64,000 bases of DNA from Populus alba (Eukaryota; Streptophyta; Magnoliopsida; Malpighiales; Salicaceae), in contig NC_133296.1 of assembly GCF_005239225.2 (NCBI RefSeq), positions 9,300,001 to 9,364,000 on the forward strand, given 5' to 3'. Below, piece by piece: positions 45,900-57,400 of this stretch (positions are counted from its first letter, which is position 1; each line of letters opens with the position of its first letter). The notes beneath the pieces are model-generated. The model did no database searches. It saw nothing but the letters and a program-made list of their open reading frames with translations, and was not told where the DNA came from. The translations under genes and the position numbers were made by a program.

Positions 45900-48750
45900 C
45901 AGTGTGTTGTTGTTTGGTACTCCTCTCTATTTACCTATGATTATTGGATGTTGGAATGTTAGAGGTTTGAATGATCCCATAAAGCATTCAGAACTGCGTC
46001 AGCTCATCCATCAAGAGAGGATGGTGTTTTTTGGTTTGGTTGAAACTCGGGTTAGAGACAGGAATAAAGATAATGTTTCGCAACTTCTTCTGCGTAATTG
46101 GTCATTCTTGTATAATTATGACTTCTCTTGTCGTGGTCGTATTTGGGTTTGTTGGAATGCTGATTTGGTGAAGGTGGATGTTCTGGGAATGTCAGACCAG
46201 GCTATCCATGTTTCTGTCATGATATTAGCTACCAATATCTGTTTTAATACTTCAATCATTTACGGAGACAATAATGCATCCTTACGTGAGGCTTTATGGT
46301 CTGATATTGTGAGTCGTAGTGATGGATGGGAGTCAACCCCATGGATTCTTATGGGCGACTTTAATGCTATCCGCAACCAGTCAAAGAGGTTAGGAGGGTC
46401 TTCTACGTGGGCTGGTCATATGGACAGATTGGAAACATGTATACATGAAGCGAAAGTGGATGATCTTCCGTATTCAGGTATGCATTATACTTGGACGAAC
46501 CAATGTCCTGAGAATATGATTATGCGGAAACTAGATAGAGTGCTTGTGAATGAGAAGTGGAATATGCACTTCCCATTGTCGGAAGCGAGATTCTTGCCTG
46601 CTGGTATGTCAGATCATTCTCCCATGGTGGTAAAAGTCACTGGCAATGTTCAGAACATAAAGAAACCATTCAGATTCTTCGATATGTGGATGGATCATGA
46701 CGAGTTCATGCCCTTGGTGAAGAAAGTATGGGATCAGCATTCGGGAGGTTGTCCAATGTATCAACTGTGTTGCAAACTAAGGAAGCTAAAGCAGGAACTT
46801 AAACATTTCAATAAGACTCACTTCTCCAATATTTCCGATAGTCAAAGATGCAAAAGATCACATGAATAAGGCTCAACAAGCTCTGCATACAGCGCCTGAG
46901 AATCCAACTTTGCGTATGCGAGAAAGAGATGTTGTTCGTAACTATGCTTCTACTGTCAGGGCGGAAGAGAGTTTTTTCAAACAAAAGGCAAGGATACAAT
47001 GACTTAGCTTGGGGGATCAGAATACTAGCTACTTTCACAAATCAGTAAATGGTAGACAGAATAGAAATAAGCTTCTCTCGGTTACAAGGGAGGATGGAGA
47101 AGTCGCTGAAGGACACGAGGCAGTCAACTCAGAAGTAATTGCATACTTCCAGCATGTCTTGGGAGTGAAACAGATGCCTAGGGTCCTGAACGAGGAAGTG
47201 ATGCAATCGGCAATTAATTACAAACTGTCTTCAACTCAACAACATGTACTAGCACAAGATGTAACAAGAGAGGAGATTAAGCATGCTATGTTTAGTTTGA
47301 AAAACAACATAGCTTCTGGTCCGGATGGCTTCAACGCAGGTTTCTTCAAAAGAATGTGGCACATAGTGGGGGAAGATGTAATCAACGTTGTTAGCTCCTT
47401 CTTTCAGACTCGTAGAATGCTTAAAGAAATGAATGCCACATCCATTTCCCTTATCCCTAAAGTTGCTAATCCTACGAGGTTGACAGATTTTCGTCCTATA
47501 TCTTGCTACAATACAGTATACAAATGCATTGTGAAGATTCTAGCTGGGAGAATGAAAGTTGTTTTACCATCCTTAGTAGGTCCGTATCAGACAGCTTTTA
47601 TCTCTAGACGGAGAATCAGTGACAATATTCTTTTGTCTCAGGAACTAATGAAAGGCTATCATAAAACTACGGGTCCTGCTCGTTGTGCTATGAAAGTAGA
47701 CCTGATGAAGGCTTATGACTCAGTTCGGTGGGATTTCATTGATGCTACGTTAATAAAAATGGGATTCCCTAGAACAATCATTGATTGGATCATGGTTGGT
47801 GTTACATCATGCCAATTCTCAATCAACGTCAACGGTGAACTTGCAGGTTACTTCCAAGGGGGGAGAGGGTTGAGACAAGGTGATCCATTATCTCCATATT
47901 TGTTTGTCCTATGCATGGAAATCCTGTCAGGGATGTTCTGCAGTACGAGTGCCAACCAAAACTTCAAGTTCCACCGGAGATGCAAGAAGGACAGAATTTC
48001 TCATCTTTTCTTTGCCGACGACTTGATGATATTCAGCAAAGGGGATGTACATTCAATTCGTATGATCAAAAATGCAATCACAGAGTTTCAAGTTCTATCA
48101 GGTCTATATCCAAATCCAAACAAAAGTGACATCTTCTTGAGCGGTCCGTTAGGTGCTGAGAGGGAACAGATTATCAGTATTCTTGGGTTTAGAGAGGGGG
48201 AGCTTCCTATGAAATATTTGGGAGTGCCTTTTATCTCGTCCAGACTAAAGGCTGTTAATTGTAAGGGCCTCGTGTGTAACAACCCGGCTTTCCAAGCCCA
48301 AAACACAGTAAATTTTTTATTTTTTTTTATATATATGCATTCAATCCACATGGTGCTGGCAATCAATGGATCTAAATCCTCACATCATCAAAATATAATC
48401 CATGCAATCAACATTTCATTTCAAAGTGAAACTTACACAAACGCGTAATATTAAGGTTGCTTGATTTGAAGTTCATATTAAAAATATATACATAGACATG
48501 GGTTTGCAATCTTATCCTACTAATAGTCATCACAATTTTAAACAAAAATGATCTAATAAAAGTTATACATTCAGTACATTGATCCATACAAAATACATTG
48601 TGATTTAAAATACATCTACATAATTCCTTGCAAAAGTAGGTTCTCGTGTATCGGGTTTCCTAGGCATCTCGTTGGTGTGAAGTCCCTGCAGCACTACAAA
48701 CATTTAAGAGAATGCAAATACTTAATAATAATAATAATGGTCAAGGAATT

Positions 48751-48990
48751 GGCAGCGAAAACTGGGTCGCTGCCGATTTCTATATTGGCAGCGAAGACTG
48801 CGTCGCTGCCGATCCAAAATCGGCAGCGGAAACTACGTCGCCGGCAGCGGAATCTGTGTCGCTGCCGATCCAGAATCGGCAGCGGAATCTGCGTTGCTGC
48901 TGATTTCTGTATCGGCAGCGAAAACTGGGTCGCTGCCGATCCAGAATTGGCAGCGGAAACTGTGTCGCTGCCGATCCAAAATCGGCAGCG
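48751..48990. repeat. Hairpin array 1: GGCAGCGA...TCGCTGCC units
   Basis: About six units of roughly 35-40 bases. Each pairs GGCAGCGA or GGCAGCGG with TCGCTGCC across a loop of 8-9 bases (for example AAACTGGG), giving 7-9 bp stems. Small frames here are repeat translation. Confidence 0.85.
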
Positions 48991-49245
48991 AAGTCACTCT
49001 TTTATCCCGGCCATCCATTTGGACGCCATTAGCCAAAGCTAATCATTCTTTGTCCCGGCCATCCGTTTGGATGCCATTAGCCGAAGCTAATCAATCCTTT
49101 ATCCCGGCCATCCATTCGGACGTCATTAGCCAAAGCTAAGCATTCTTTGTCCCGGCCATCCGTTTGGATGCCATTAGCCGAAGCTAATCACTCTTTTGTC
49201 CCGGCCATCCATTCGGATGCCATTAGCCGAAGCTAATCAATCTTT
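48991..49245. repeat. Tandem array of five 48-49 bp units
   Basis: Each unit has CCCGGCCATCC, GGAYGCCATTAGCC and AAGCTAA blocks. Units 2 and 4 are nearly identical and differ from 1, 3 and 5, so the array may have grown as dimers. A CGAAGCTAA/CCAAAGCTAA alternation marks them. Confidence 0.9.
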
Positions 49246-49605
49246 AATCAATCTTTAATCAACATTTAAGCGTTCAACAATCTAATATCGGTTCTAACAA
49301 TATGATAGTACTCAAGTTAAAATATTTCAAGATTCAACGTAAGAAAAAGAAAGGTGCAAGTCACCTACCTGCTCCACCTGTGGGTCGTTCCTGTCTTGAT
49401 GATGGTCCAATCCCGACCGCACCACCTAAGACATCAATGGTCACAAATCAGCACAGTTGTATTTATTTTATTTTTGAATCATATTCATCATCACACTTAT
49501 TTCAAGAGTTCATATGTTCACATTCAAGTGTTCCATATTTTACACCATTATATCATGAAATTGTTACTAACATTTAAATCATTCCTGCCTAGGGGGCTTA
49601 TTGTA

Positions 49606-50330
49606 GGAATCGGCAGCGAGAACTGGTTCGCTGCGGGCTGCCCACTTCGGCAGCGAGAACTGGTTCGCTGCGGGCTGCCAGTTCGGCAGCGACACCTGTT
49701 TCGCTGTTGCATCGCTGTTGGTGCCCCAGTTTCGCTGCACAACGCACAACTCGGCAGCGAATATCAATTCGCTGCAGGAAGTTCAGTTTCGGCAGCAAAC
49801 CAGAATTTCGCTGCACAACACACAATTCGGCAGTGAATATCAATTCGCTGTAGGAGGTTCAGTCGCGGTAGCGAAACAGAATTTCGCTGCACAACACACA
49901 ATTCGGCAGCGAATATCGATTCGCTGCAGGAGGTTAGGTTTCGGTAGCGAAACAGAATTTCCCTGCGCAACACACAAATCGACAGCGAATATCAATTCGC
50001 TGCAGGAGGTTCAGTTGCGGCAGCGAAACAGAATTTCGCTGCAGGAGGTTCAGTTGCGGCAATGAAACAGAATTTCGCTGCGCAATACACAAATCGGCAG
50101 CGAATATCGATTCGCTGCAGGAGGTTCAGTCTCGGCAGTGAAACAGAATTTCGCCGCGCAACACACAAATCGACAACGAATATCGATTCGCTGCAGGAGG
50201 TTCCGTTGCGGCAGCGAAACAGAATTTTGCTGCGCAATACACAAATCGGCAGCGAATATCGATTCGCTGCAGGAGGTTTGGTTGCGGCAGCGAAACAGAA
50301 TTTCGCTGCGCAACACACAAATCGGAACCA
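49606..50330. repeat. Hairpin array 2: 37-bp and 76-bp units
   Basis: Two 37-bp units (CGGCAGCGAGAACTGG...) are followed by about seven 76-bp units from about 49751. Each 76-bp unit holds two dyads: GCAGCGAAT with ATTCGCTGC around a 4-base loop, and GCAGCGAAA with TTTCGCTGC around a 5-base loop, followed by GCAACACACAAAT. CpG sites are well kept. Confidence 0.9.
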
Positions 50331-50545
50331 TCAATTTCAGCACATAGTTCAACAAAAATTCCAGCAACAACATCACAGCAGAACACATTAAATTTCAGCA
50401 ACAATCATCACAGCAAAACACATTAATTTCAACAGCAACATCACAGCAGAAAACGTTAAATTTCAGCAACAACATCACAACAGAACACATTGATTTCAGC
50501 AACAATCATCACAGCAGAAAGCATTAAATTTCAGCAGAACACACA
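50331..50545. repeat. Tandem array of about six 34-bp units
   Basis: Units have ATTTCAGCAACAA, CATCACAGCAGAA and CACATTAA blocks in order. They are Cys-free, A- and C-rich and carry no CpG dyads, unlike the neighbouring arrays. Confidence 0.85.
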
Positions 50546-51175
50546 CACACATGCATGCTGGCCTACCTCATAGTTAAAGCTAGCCTTCTACCATAATTGT
50601 TAGATGTTCTGAAATTGACTTTATTTCACTTATGTTTGCTAGTTCTCCTAGTTAATTTCAGTTTCCCTCATAGCTGGCTTAGGTCTTAGATCAATTTTTC
50701 TTAGGGTTTTTCTTCTTCATTTTCGTTTTTGATCTTAAAGGGGAGAGGAAAGGGAGTTTCATGACCCATACCTTCTGAATTTAACTAAGTTTGAGGATGG
50801 TTTGACACTATTCTTTTCTCTTCAGCTGCTGGTTCTCCTCCTTCTTCCTCTCACTTTTTCCAGCTCTCTTTTTCCTCTCCTCTATGCAGCTGCCCACTCC
50901 TCTCTCAAGGTCTCATCTCTCCCTCACAAGCTCACAAGGTAATCTCTACTAGTTTGATTCACGTTTCTATTGTGAAAGGGGAAGGGAAGGATGGCATGCA
51001 GCTGCTGGTTTAGGAAGAAGATGGGTCATTCTCTCTCCCCTCTTTGTATTTATACTACCCATCAAATGAAATGGGTTGTTTGGGGGTTGGTTTAGGTGTG
51101 TCCTTATCCTTGTTTGGTTTATCTAAAACCAGTTTTACCCCTCCCTCCCAGCTCTACGTCACTGTTGATTGAGAA
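50546..51175 (-). promoter_or_regulatory. Likely promoter and transcript start region
   Basis: On the minus strand TATAAATA lies at 51054-51047 in a GGGTAGTATAAATACAAAGA context, a clear TATA box. Downstream sequence (50980-50700, minus) is purine-rich. There is no gene. The start site is not mapped. Confidence 0.5.
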
Positions 51176-51262
51176 ATCAGCAGCGAAAACTGCATCGCTG
51201 CTGATCCAGAAATCGGCAGCAGAAACTGCTTTCATCATCATCTCTCTCTCTCTCTCTCTCTA
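51176..51262. repeat. Hairpin unit near the right end, then (CT)n
   Basis: CAGCAGCGA pairs with TCGCTGCTG around a 7-8 base loop, the same design as array 1 with both sides changed together. A second half unit follows, then a CT run at 51239-51262. Confidence 0.8.
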
Positions 51263-52460
51263 AATATATATTTTTTCATTTGGGTGTTTACATCGTGGAT
51301 CGAATTACCGCTAAAGTACGACATTGGACCTGCAGAACACTCTCTTTCGCAGGGCGAGTACAACTGATTAACTCAATCTTATTCTCCATCCAGGTCTATT
51401 GGGCATCTCTATTCCTATTACTTGGGGAAGTAGTGAAAAATGTTGAGCAAATTATGAGATCCTTTCTTTGGTCAGGTTCAGATATTAGCACTACTAGGGC
51501 TAAGTGGCTTGGGATCATCTATGATTCAGGTATGGAACACAACGCGAGAGTGAACGTGCTAATTAATAACTTAGAATGGAGAATTCCTATCACTCATGCT
51601 ATTGGCTGGCACCCCATTATAGAAGCTATTCCTTCCACATCTACTCCTAAGAGGCAAAAGGATGAGATTGTTCGGTTGGATTCGCCAAATCAGAGTTTCT
51701 CAGTCAAAGTAGCTTGGGAACAACTAAGAATTCATCATCAAATGGTTGATTGGCATGACATCGTGTGGTTCAAGAATGTTATCCCAAGACATGCATTTCT
51801 TCTTTGGGTGGCTATCCAACGGAAACTCTCAACACAAGATAGACTTCATCGGTTTGGTATTCATGGTCCCAATAGGTGCTCACTCTGTCTCCGCAATAAT
51901 AAAGATCACAACCACTTGTTCTTTGAATGCTCCTTTACGAAAGCATTATGGTGGAATGTTTGTGACATATGCGACATTCCAAGAATGATAAAAAGCTTGG
52001 ACGAATGGATTCGATTGGCCACTGTCTCTTGGCATGGCAAAAGTTTCATTAACTTTTCTCGTAAACTGGGTTTCGCAGCTACAGTGTATTGTATCTGGCA
52101 AGAGCGGAACACAAGGATCTTTGCAGATGTGTCTAAAGCTTCGAATTTGGTTTTTGATCAAATCGAATGTATCATTCGCGATAAGCTTGTTTTGATGAGG
52201 AATGTTCAACAAACAGATGAAAACATAAGGATCCAAAGACTTTGGAGGGTCAATAACATGGACTCTTAATTTGATGTTTAGCTGGTTGTTTTTGTACCCC
52301 TAACATATCTAGTTGGTCTAAGTTTCTGTTTTGTTATGTGGCTATCCTGTAGCCATTTGTTGGTTTTCATTTATGTCCTCATTGTAAATCTTGGGTATGC
52401 CCATTATATTCTTTGTATCATTTTCTTTTAATACATAAGTCAGCTTACCAAAAAAAAAAA

Positions 52461-52731
52461 GTCAGATTCAGTTTGTTCAAGAACTGAAGAATGCAAGAAT
52501 CACTCTCACACGTTAAAACTGAAAAATTCAGAATAACAATCATCAAAGCTGCTGAAATTTTGGCCTACATGAGTTTAAATAGTTCTTGAAAAGTTAACCC
52601 TAATGGACCCCTTATGTGGACTTATATGAGGTCCCCTCAAAACTGGCCCAAAACCCTAAACTGAAAAGCCCATAACCTGATCCAAACAAGCCTTGGATCC
52701 TAGCTCAAAACAAAGTTTTAATTAAGCCCAA
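52461..52731 (-). repeat. Family A LTR fragment (minus strand)
   Basis: It begins GTCAGATTCAGTTTG right after the LINE A tail and covers the middle of the LTR. It passes into B LTR sequence near 52731. Confidence 0.7.
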
Positions 52732-53194
52732 AAATTAAAGAAAATAATAAAAAAACTAATCTGTCATTAAATACCATCAGCCCTTCTTTCCTTGTGGAGC
52801 TAGGATGAATAAGGAATCCTTATAAGAAAAGGATTCTGAAACATTAATGAATCACCGCCACACTTTTAGATTATATTGCAGCTCATTAAAGATCCTTGTG
52901 GAACTAGGAAATTCCCAAAACCAGCTGCCACATCCTTGTAGGAAAAGAATCCTAACCAAATAGAAAGTCCACAAGTCAAATGGAAGAAAATAACAAAATT
53001 CGTACAGCCTCCGTTGACCAGTATTGCGGTTCCTTCCAGACTCAGATTGACTTGAATTTTTAACCCAAAAGAGTAGAACATGTCTGGAGAGTCCACATAA
53101 AACGGTTATTGAGGATTATGACTGTTGCCGTGAACCTGGACTGCTGCGCTTTTTACGCCAAAATCCAAATCTGACCTTACTTGGGTCGTATCAC
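52732..53194 (-). repeat. Family B LTR fragment (minus strand)
   Basis: It matches the B LTR 5' half inverted, including the TGGGAATTTCCTA-type block and the GGTCGTATCA inverted start at 53185-53194. No gene. Confidence 0.7.
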
Positions 53195-53447
53195 AGGGCT
53201 GAACCGTATCAATCTCTTTTCTAAGCTTAGCCCTCTCTTTGTCTTCTCAATTTTTGTAGTTAAACTCATCAATCAATCCCTTGATTTATGTGATAGGCCT
53301 GCATTTAAAATGAACATTTACCATAAATTAAAGGTATCTTATATTATTAGATATGTTATTATAAAACATGCTCTAGCTAAGGAGTTATTGATATTTCAAG
53401 TGCAAAATGATGATATAAAACCTTAATAAAAATACACTTTTAAGTAC
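53195..53447 (-). other. Family C 3' internal tail (minus strand)
   Basis: It is the inverse of 6870-7110, including GATAGGCCTGCATTTAAAAT and CTTTTAAGTACTAATCAC. The LTR that should follow is absent. The first 17 bases repeat the B LTR double start. Confidence 0.6.
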
Positions 53448-53691
53448 TAATCACACCCCCCCAACCAGCTTATTACTAGTCCCTAGTAATCAAAGCGTTT
53501 AAAATAGAAAAATAATTTTCAAGTTCTATAAAGCAAGACATTCATCATTCATCTTCCATTAATCTATTCAAATAAATAAATTCTCATTAAATTTATATAT
53601 CTGCTCAATACCTCTTAAATAAAATATTAATAAACCTTTCTTTGTATGTGCTTAATGTATGGGGCTTTTATTAGAAGAAAACAATATTTTG

Positions 53692-53750
<59 letters not shown>

Positions 53751-53821
53751 CTTAAAACACAATACATCTTTAACCCATGCAACGAGCTTAGTAACTCGGC
53801 TTGCAGATACTGATACATAGA
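53448..53821. other. Unassigned spacer with (TA)n run
   Basis: AT-rich sequence after a C run; a TA dinucleotide run of about 53 bases lies at 53696-53748. No gene is recognisable. Confidence 0.8.
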
Positions 53822-54982
53822 TGATGCAGACCAGCCCAGAAACACCAGCAAGGACCCATTACATGTTCTAAATGGACCGATGACTCGGTCCAAGACAAAG
53901 ACATTGAAAGACGCATTGAATGCATTGGTTTTGAAGGTTTCCACCAAGTCAGAATTGAAAGGTCCTTTGGAGTATCAAGAGGAGACCCTGTTACATCTTA
54001 TTCATGTGCAAGAGGGGTTCAATACAACCTTATTTGGGCCATGAGTAAGGACAGCAAAGGAAACAAAAGAATCCTACTACAACTCGGAAACAACATGCTG
54101 ATGTGAATTATAATCCATCTCGTAAAGTTGAATCTAATATGCAAGAGGGTGCAGATGGTCCAATGACAAGAGCGAGAGCAAAACAACTACAACGGGCCAT
54201 GACGAATCAAATTGCAATGATTGAAGCTGCTTTGGAGTTAAAAATTAGCAATCAATTTGAAATTGGTTCAAGGGTGCTTATTTGCCTACAATTGGAACTT
54301 GGAGATGGGAAAAGCCCTTAATCAACTTGGGCATACTTGTATTTGGATTGATAATGCAAGTGAAGGAATTGATGTTGTTTACGGTCAGAACAGTAGATGG
54401 ATTTGAACCCGAATTTTAAGTCATCCAATGCATGTGAAAACACGATTTATGTAGGTAAAATTGAAGTTCAGAACGTGATCTTTCTATATTGTCCAACCAT
54501 GATTGCATTGGACTTTTGTGTCAAAACCCAAGGCTTGTTTGGGCTTAATTAATACTTTGTTTTAAGCTAGGATCCAAGGCTTATTTGGATTAAGTTATGG
54601 GCTTCTCAGATTAAGGTTTTGGGCTAGTTTTGAGTGGACCTCATATAAAGTCCACATAAGGGGTCCATTAGGGTTAATTCTTCAGGAACTATTTAAACCA
54701 TGTAAGCCAAAATTTCGGCAGCTTTGATGATTATTATTCTGAATTTTTCAGTTTTTACGTGTGAGAGTGATTCTTGCATTCTTCAGTTCTTGAATGAACT
54801 GAATCTGACTTATTGAAGCTTAACTAGCTTCGTGGCATCATTATAGTCATTCCAATAGTGTTGGTGCCTTGGGGCAGGTTTTCATTGCGTCACACTCCTA
54901 TCAGACCTATTTCGGCTTTCCGGGATCAGATCTCAGTCTTGATTGTGGGTTGCGTGACCACATGATCACGAGGTTCATATCA
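53822..54982 (+). repeat. 5' LTR of A copy 2, with foreign segment
   Basis: It starts TGATGCAGACC and ends GTTCATATCA. The first 272 bases include the open pol tail. The middle (about 54095-54523) is replaced by unrelated sequence. The rest matches the A LTR. Confidence 0.8.
54095..54523 (+). pseudogene. Segment with another gypsy pol tail
   Basis: The frame 54103-54321 contains GPMTRARAKQLQRAM followed by an IAMIEAALELKI stretch. It resembles the LTR-encoded pol tail of family A but is clearly a different family. The remaining 200 bases are unassigned. It replaces about 230 bases of LTR, and I see no target duplication. Confidence 0.55.
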
Positions 54983-54984
54983 GT

Positions 54985-55557
54985 TGGTATCAGAGCTAAG
55001 CTCTGAAACAAGGTCATACCATTCTGTTATTATTTTTTTTTTTCTTTAGTGTTCCCTTAAGTTTTTCAGTGTTTGCGTCCATCTTCTTGTTCTTCAAGTC
55101 TGCGTCATCTAAGCAAAAAAAAAAAAAAATTTATATTTCATTTGGTTACTATCTCTAATCATATCAGTTTATTAAAAAGAAAAAAAAACAGAAAGAAACA
55201 GTCAAGTAATTGTTTTCGCTAATATTCGCTTTTGTTTTATTTCGTGTCTTCGTTTCATCCACAATTCGCACGAATTTGCATTGCTACTCGCAAAATCATA
55301 ATCGTAGTTTCGTTTTGCTTTGTTTTCAGTATATTTTTTTGATTTTGAGTCTGAAAATTATAATTAGAGTGCGCCGCGAAAACTACTGACTTTGATTTGT
55401 TGATTTCAGTTCCTAAAGAACCAAAAGAAAGCAAGTTGTGAGGTAAAAGGCGTAGAGAGCTTAATAGAGTGAAAAGCCTTGATTTTTGTTTTGTGTGAAA
55501 CACGAGAGGTGTGAGGATATATTTATGCTACAAACCAAATTTTACAGATTCAAAGAA
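54985..55557 (+). other. Primer-binding site and shortened leader of A copy 2
   Basis: TGGTATCAGAGC lies at 54985-54996. The leader matches copy 1 up to about 55200 and then jumps to the GTCAAGTAATTG block, so about 600 bases are missing. It ends TTTTACAG before gag. Confidence 0.8.
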
Positions 55558-57400
55558 TGTCTGAAAACAACAAATCAGTGACACAAAACGCTGACGTAGC
55601 TTTCCAATTATGATCCATAGGCCAGCAACTTGAGTTGTTGTCTAGGAGATACAAGGATCTGAAAGATGAGGTGAATTCGATAAAGCAATAGAATAGTGGG
55701 GTTGATCGCCAGGGAAATACTATTCATATGGCTGCACGGAATTTCAGATTTGATTTCGAAGATTTTGTTGATGAAAACGCAGATGGGGGTGAATATGACT
55801 ATGATTTTGCGTCAGCTAGCCAAGGAATCAGGTCTGGACCGAACAGGGCTAGGAGGAATGTGAATTTCCATGGCATGAGCACTTATGAAGATATGGATGG
55901 GGACTTGGACACCATTAAACTGAAAATTCCTACCTTTCAAGGTAAAAACGATCCTGAGGCTTATTTGGAGTGGGAGAAAAAGGTAGATTGGATTTTTTAT
56001 TGTCATAGCTATTCTGAACAGAAAAAGGTGAAATTGGTGATAATTGAGTTTACGGAGTATGCGTTGATTTGGTGGGATCAGAATCGCGAGTGACCCGTTC
56101 AGACTTGGGGGGAGATGAAAGTCTTAATGAGGAGACGATTTGTGCCAAACCACTATTATAGAGACTTATATCTGAAGCTCCAAGGTCTAAATCAAGGTTA
56201 TAAGACAGTAGATGAATATCACAAAGAGATGGAGATAGCAATGATTCTGGATAATGTTGTTGAGGATAGAGAAGCCACCATGCCTAGATTTCTTAATGGG
56301 TTGAATCGGGACATTGCTAATGTGGTTGAGCTACAGCACTATGTGGAGCTAGAGGACATGGTTCACATGGCGACGAAGGTGGAGAGACAACTTAGGAGGG
56401 GGCATGCTCGGCCAACGTTTAATTGGGGTTCGTCATCATCTTGGAAGCTGAATCTAAAGAGAGAGGGTACTGTCCGGCCAAGATCCTTTGGCCCTTCTAG
56501 AACTGAACCACCAAAGGCTAAAGTTGATGTCCCTACTGATGCCAAAGGTAAATCTGAAACTCAACCTAAACATACTCGTGATGTTAAATGTTTCAGGTGT
56601 CAGGGACATGGACATTATGCTTCAGAGTGTCCAAACAAGAGAATTATGATGATTAGAGATAATGGTGATGTGGAATCTGAAAGTGACAGTTCTGATTGTG
56701 AAGGCATGCCACCATTGGAGGATAGTGATGGGGATGAGTTAGCATTACCGGTTGAGGAGTCCTTGGTTATAAGGCGAGCACTTCAGGTTCAGGTCAAGGA
56801 AGATGATACTAATGAACAAAGGGAGAACATCTTCCATACGCGTTGTTATGTACAAAGCAAGGTGTGTGGTTTAATTATAGATAGTGGAAGCTGTGTTAAT
56901 GTTTATAGTGCCACCCTTGTTAGTAAACTACATTTGTGTACTGCTAAGCATGCTAAACCATATAGATTGCAATGGCTGAATGATAGTGGTGAAGGGAAAG
57001 TGACTAAACAGGTTGTGGTTCCATTTTTGATTGGGAAATATGTTGATGAATTTCTGTGCGACGTGGTACCAATGCAAGCAAGTCACATCTTGTTGGGGAG
57101 ACTATGGCAATATGATAGGAAGGCAATTCATGATGGGTTAAAAATAGGTATATCATTGTAAGAGATGGTAAAACCATCACTCTTGTACCTCTTACACCCA
57201 AACAGGTGTATGATGATCAAATAAAGCTAAAAAGTAAGCATGAGGCAATGGGGAGAGAAAATCAAGGTGAGGAACACCCCATTCGACCACCCATCCAAAC
57301 ACAAGTAAATATTCGGCCAACACTCCAAACAAATCAAACCATTCGATTGCAACTCAAAAACACCCAAATCTGGCCTAGAGTGGAGGTAAGACAAGAGGAG
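55558..57400 (+). pseudogene. Family A gag and protease, copy 2
   Basis: It starts MSENNKS at 55558. Stops versus copy 1 include CGA to TGA near 55612, CAG to TAG near 55689, and CGA to TGA near 56092 together with a small deletion. The zinc knuckle CFRCQGHGHYASEC is intact at 56589-56630, and the protease motif IIDSGSCVNV follows at about 56875. One G is lost near 57137, shifting the frame. About 50 bases of the linker are deleted near 57273. The frame 56115-57161 is the longest open piece. Confidence 0.88.

Larger units (their letters stand above)
48275..51292 (-). mobile_element. 3018-bp solo LTR-like element with hairpin arrays
   Basis: It starts TGTAACAACCC and ends GGGTGTTTACA, an imperfect terminal inverted repeat of TG...CA type. 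TCGTG flanks it at 48270-48274 and 51293-51297. No protein domain is seen. A TATAAATA box on the minus strand near the right end suggests a minus-strand LTR with a U3 of about 240 bases and a very long transcribed part holding four tandem arrays. Large LTRs are known in some plant Ty3/gypsy lineages. Alternatives are a complete non-autonomous element. No relative is present in the window. Confidence 0.7.
45937..52269 (+). pseudogene. LINE ORF2, broken and interrupted
   Basis: Starting MIIGCWNVRGLNDP at 45937 it keeps the endonuclease, then loses two bases near 46846 (after FSNISDS), has TGA for Trp at 46999-47001, and retains the RT up to 48274 with FADDLMIFS. The 3018-bp element interrupts it. 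It resumes at 51298, lacks one base and about 360 further bases near 51510, and ends normally at 52269 with the zf-RVT domain. It cannot encode a working protein. Confidence 0.9.
44971..52460 (+). mobile_element. LINE L1 copy 3, split by a 3-kb insertion
   Basis: It has a 5'UTR with a (CT)n run and diverged monomers, a deleted ORF1, ORF2 broken in several places, a 3'UTR and A tail (52450-52460). The insertion at 48275-51292 separates its parts. The left flank is an A leader, the right an A LTR, and I find no matching target duplication, so one side was replaced by rearrangement. Confidence 0.88.

Noticed and set aside
49606..50330. Regular repeats with spacers resembling a CRISPR array
   Set aside because: Units are adjacent 76-bp tandem copies whose intervening parts are also repeated, there are no cas genes, and the context is a plant retrotransposon.
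49718..50404. Several overlapping frames on both strands rich in Arg, Gln and Ala
   Set aside because: They follow the tandem arrays; open frames on both strands at once reflect repeat length, not genes.
48275..51292. DNA transposon or Helitron interpretation of the 3-kb element
   Set aside because: TG...CA ends with a 5-bp target duplication and an LTR-like TATA box fit an LTR better; no transposase and no Helitron CTRR end.
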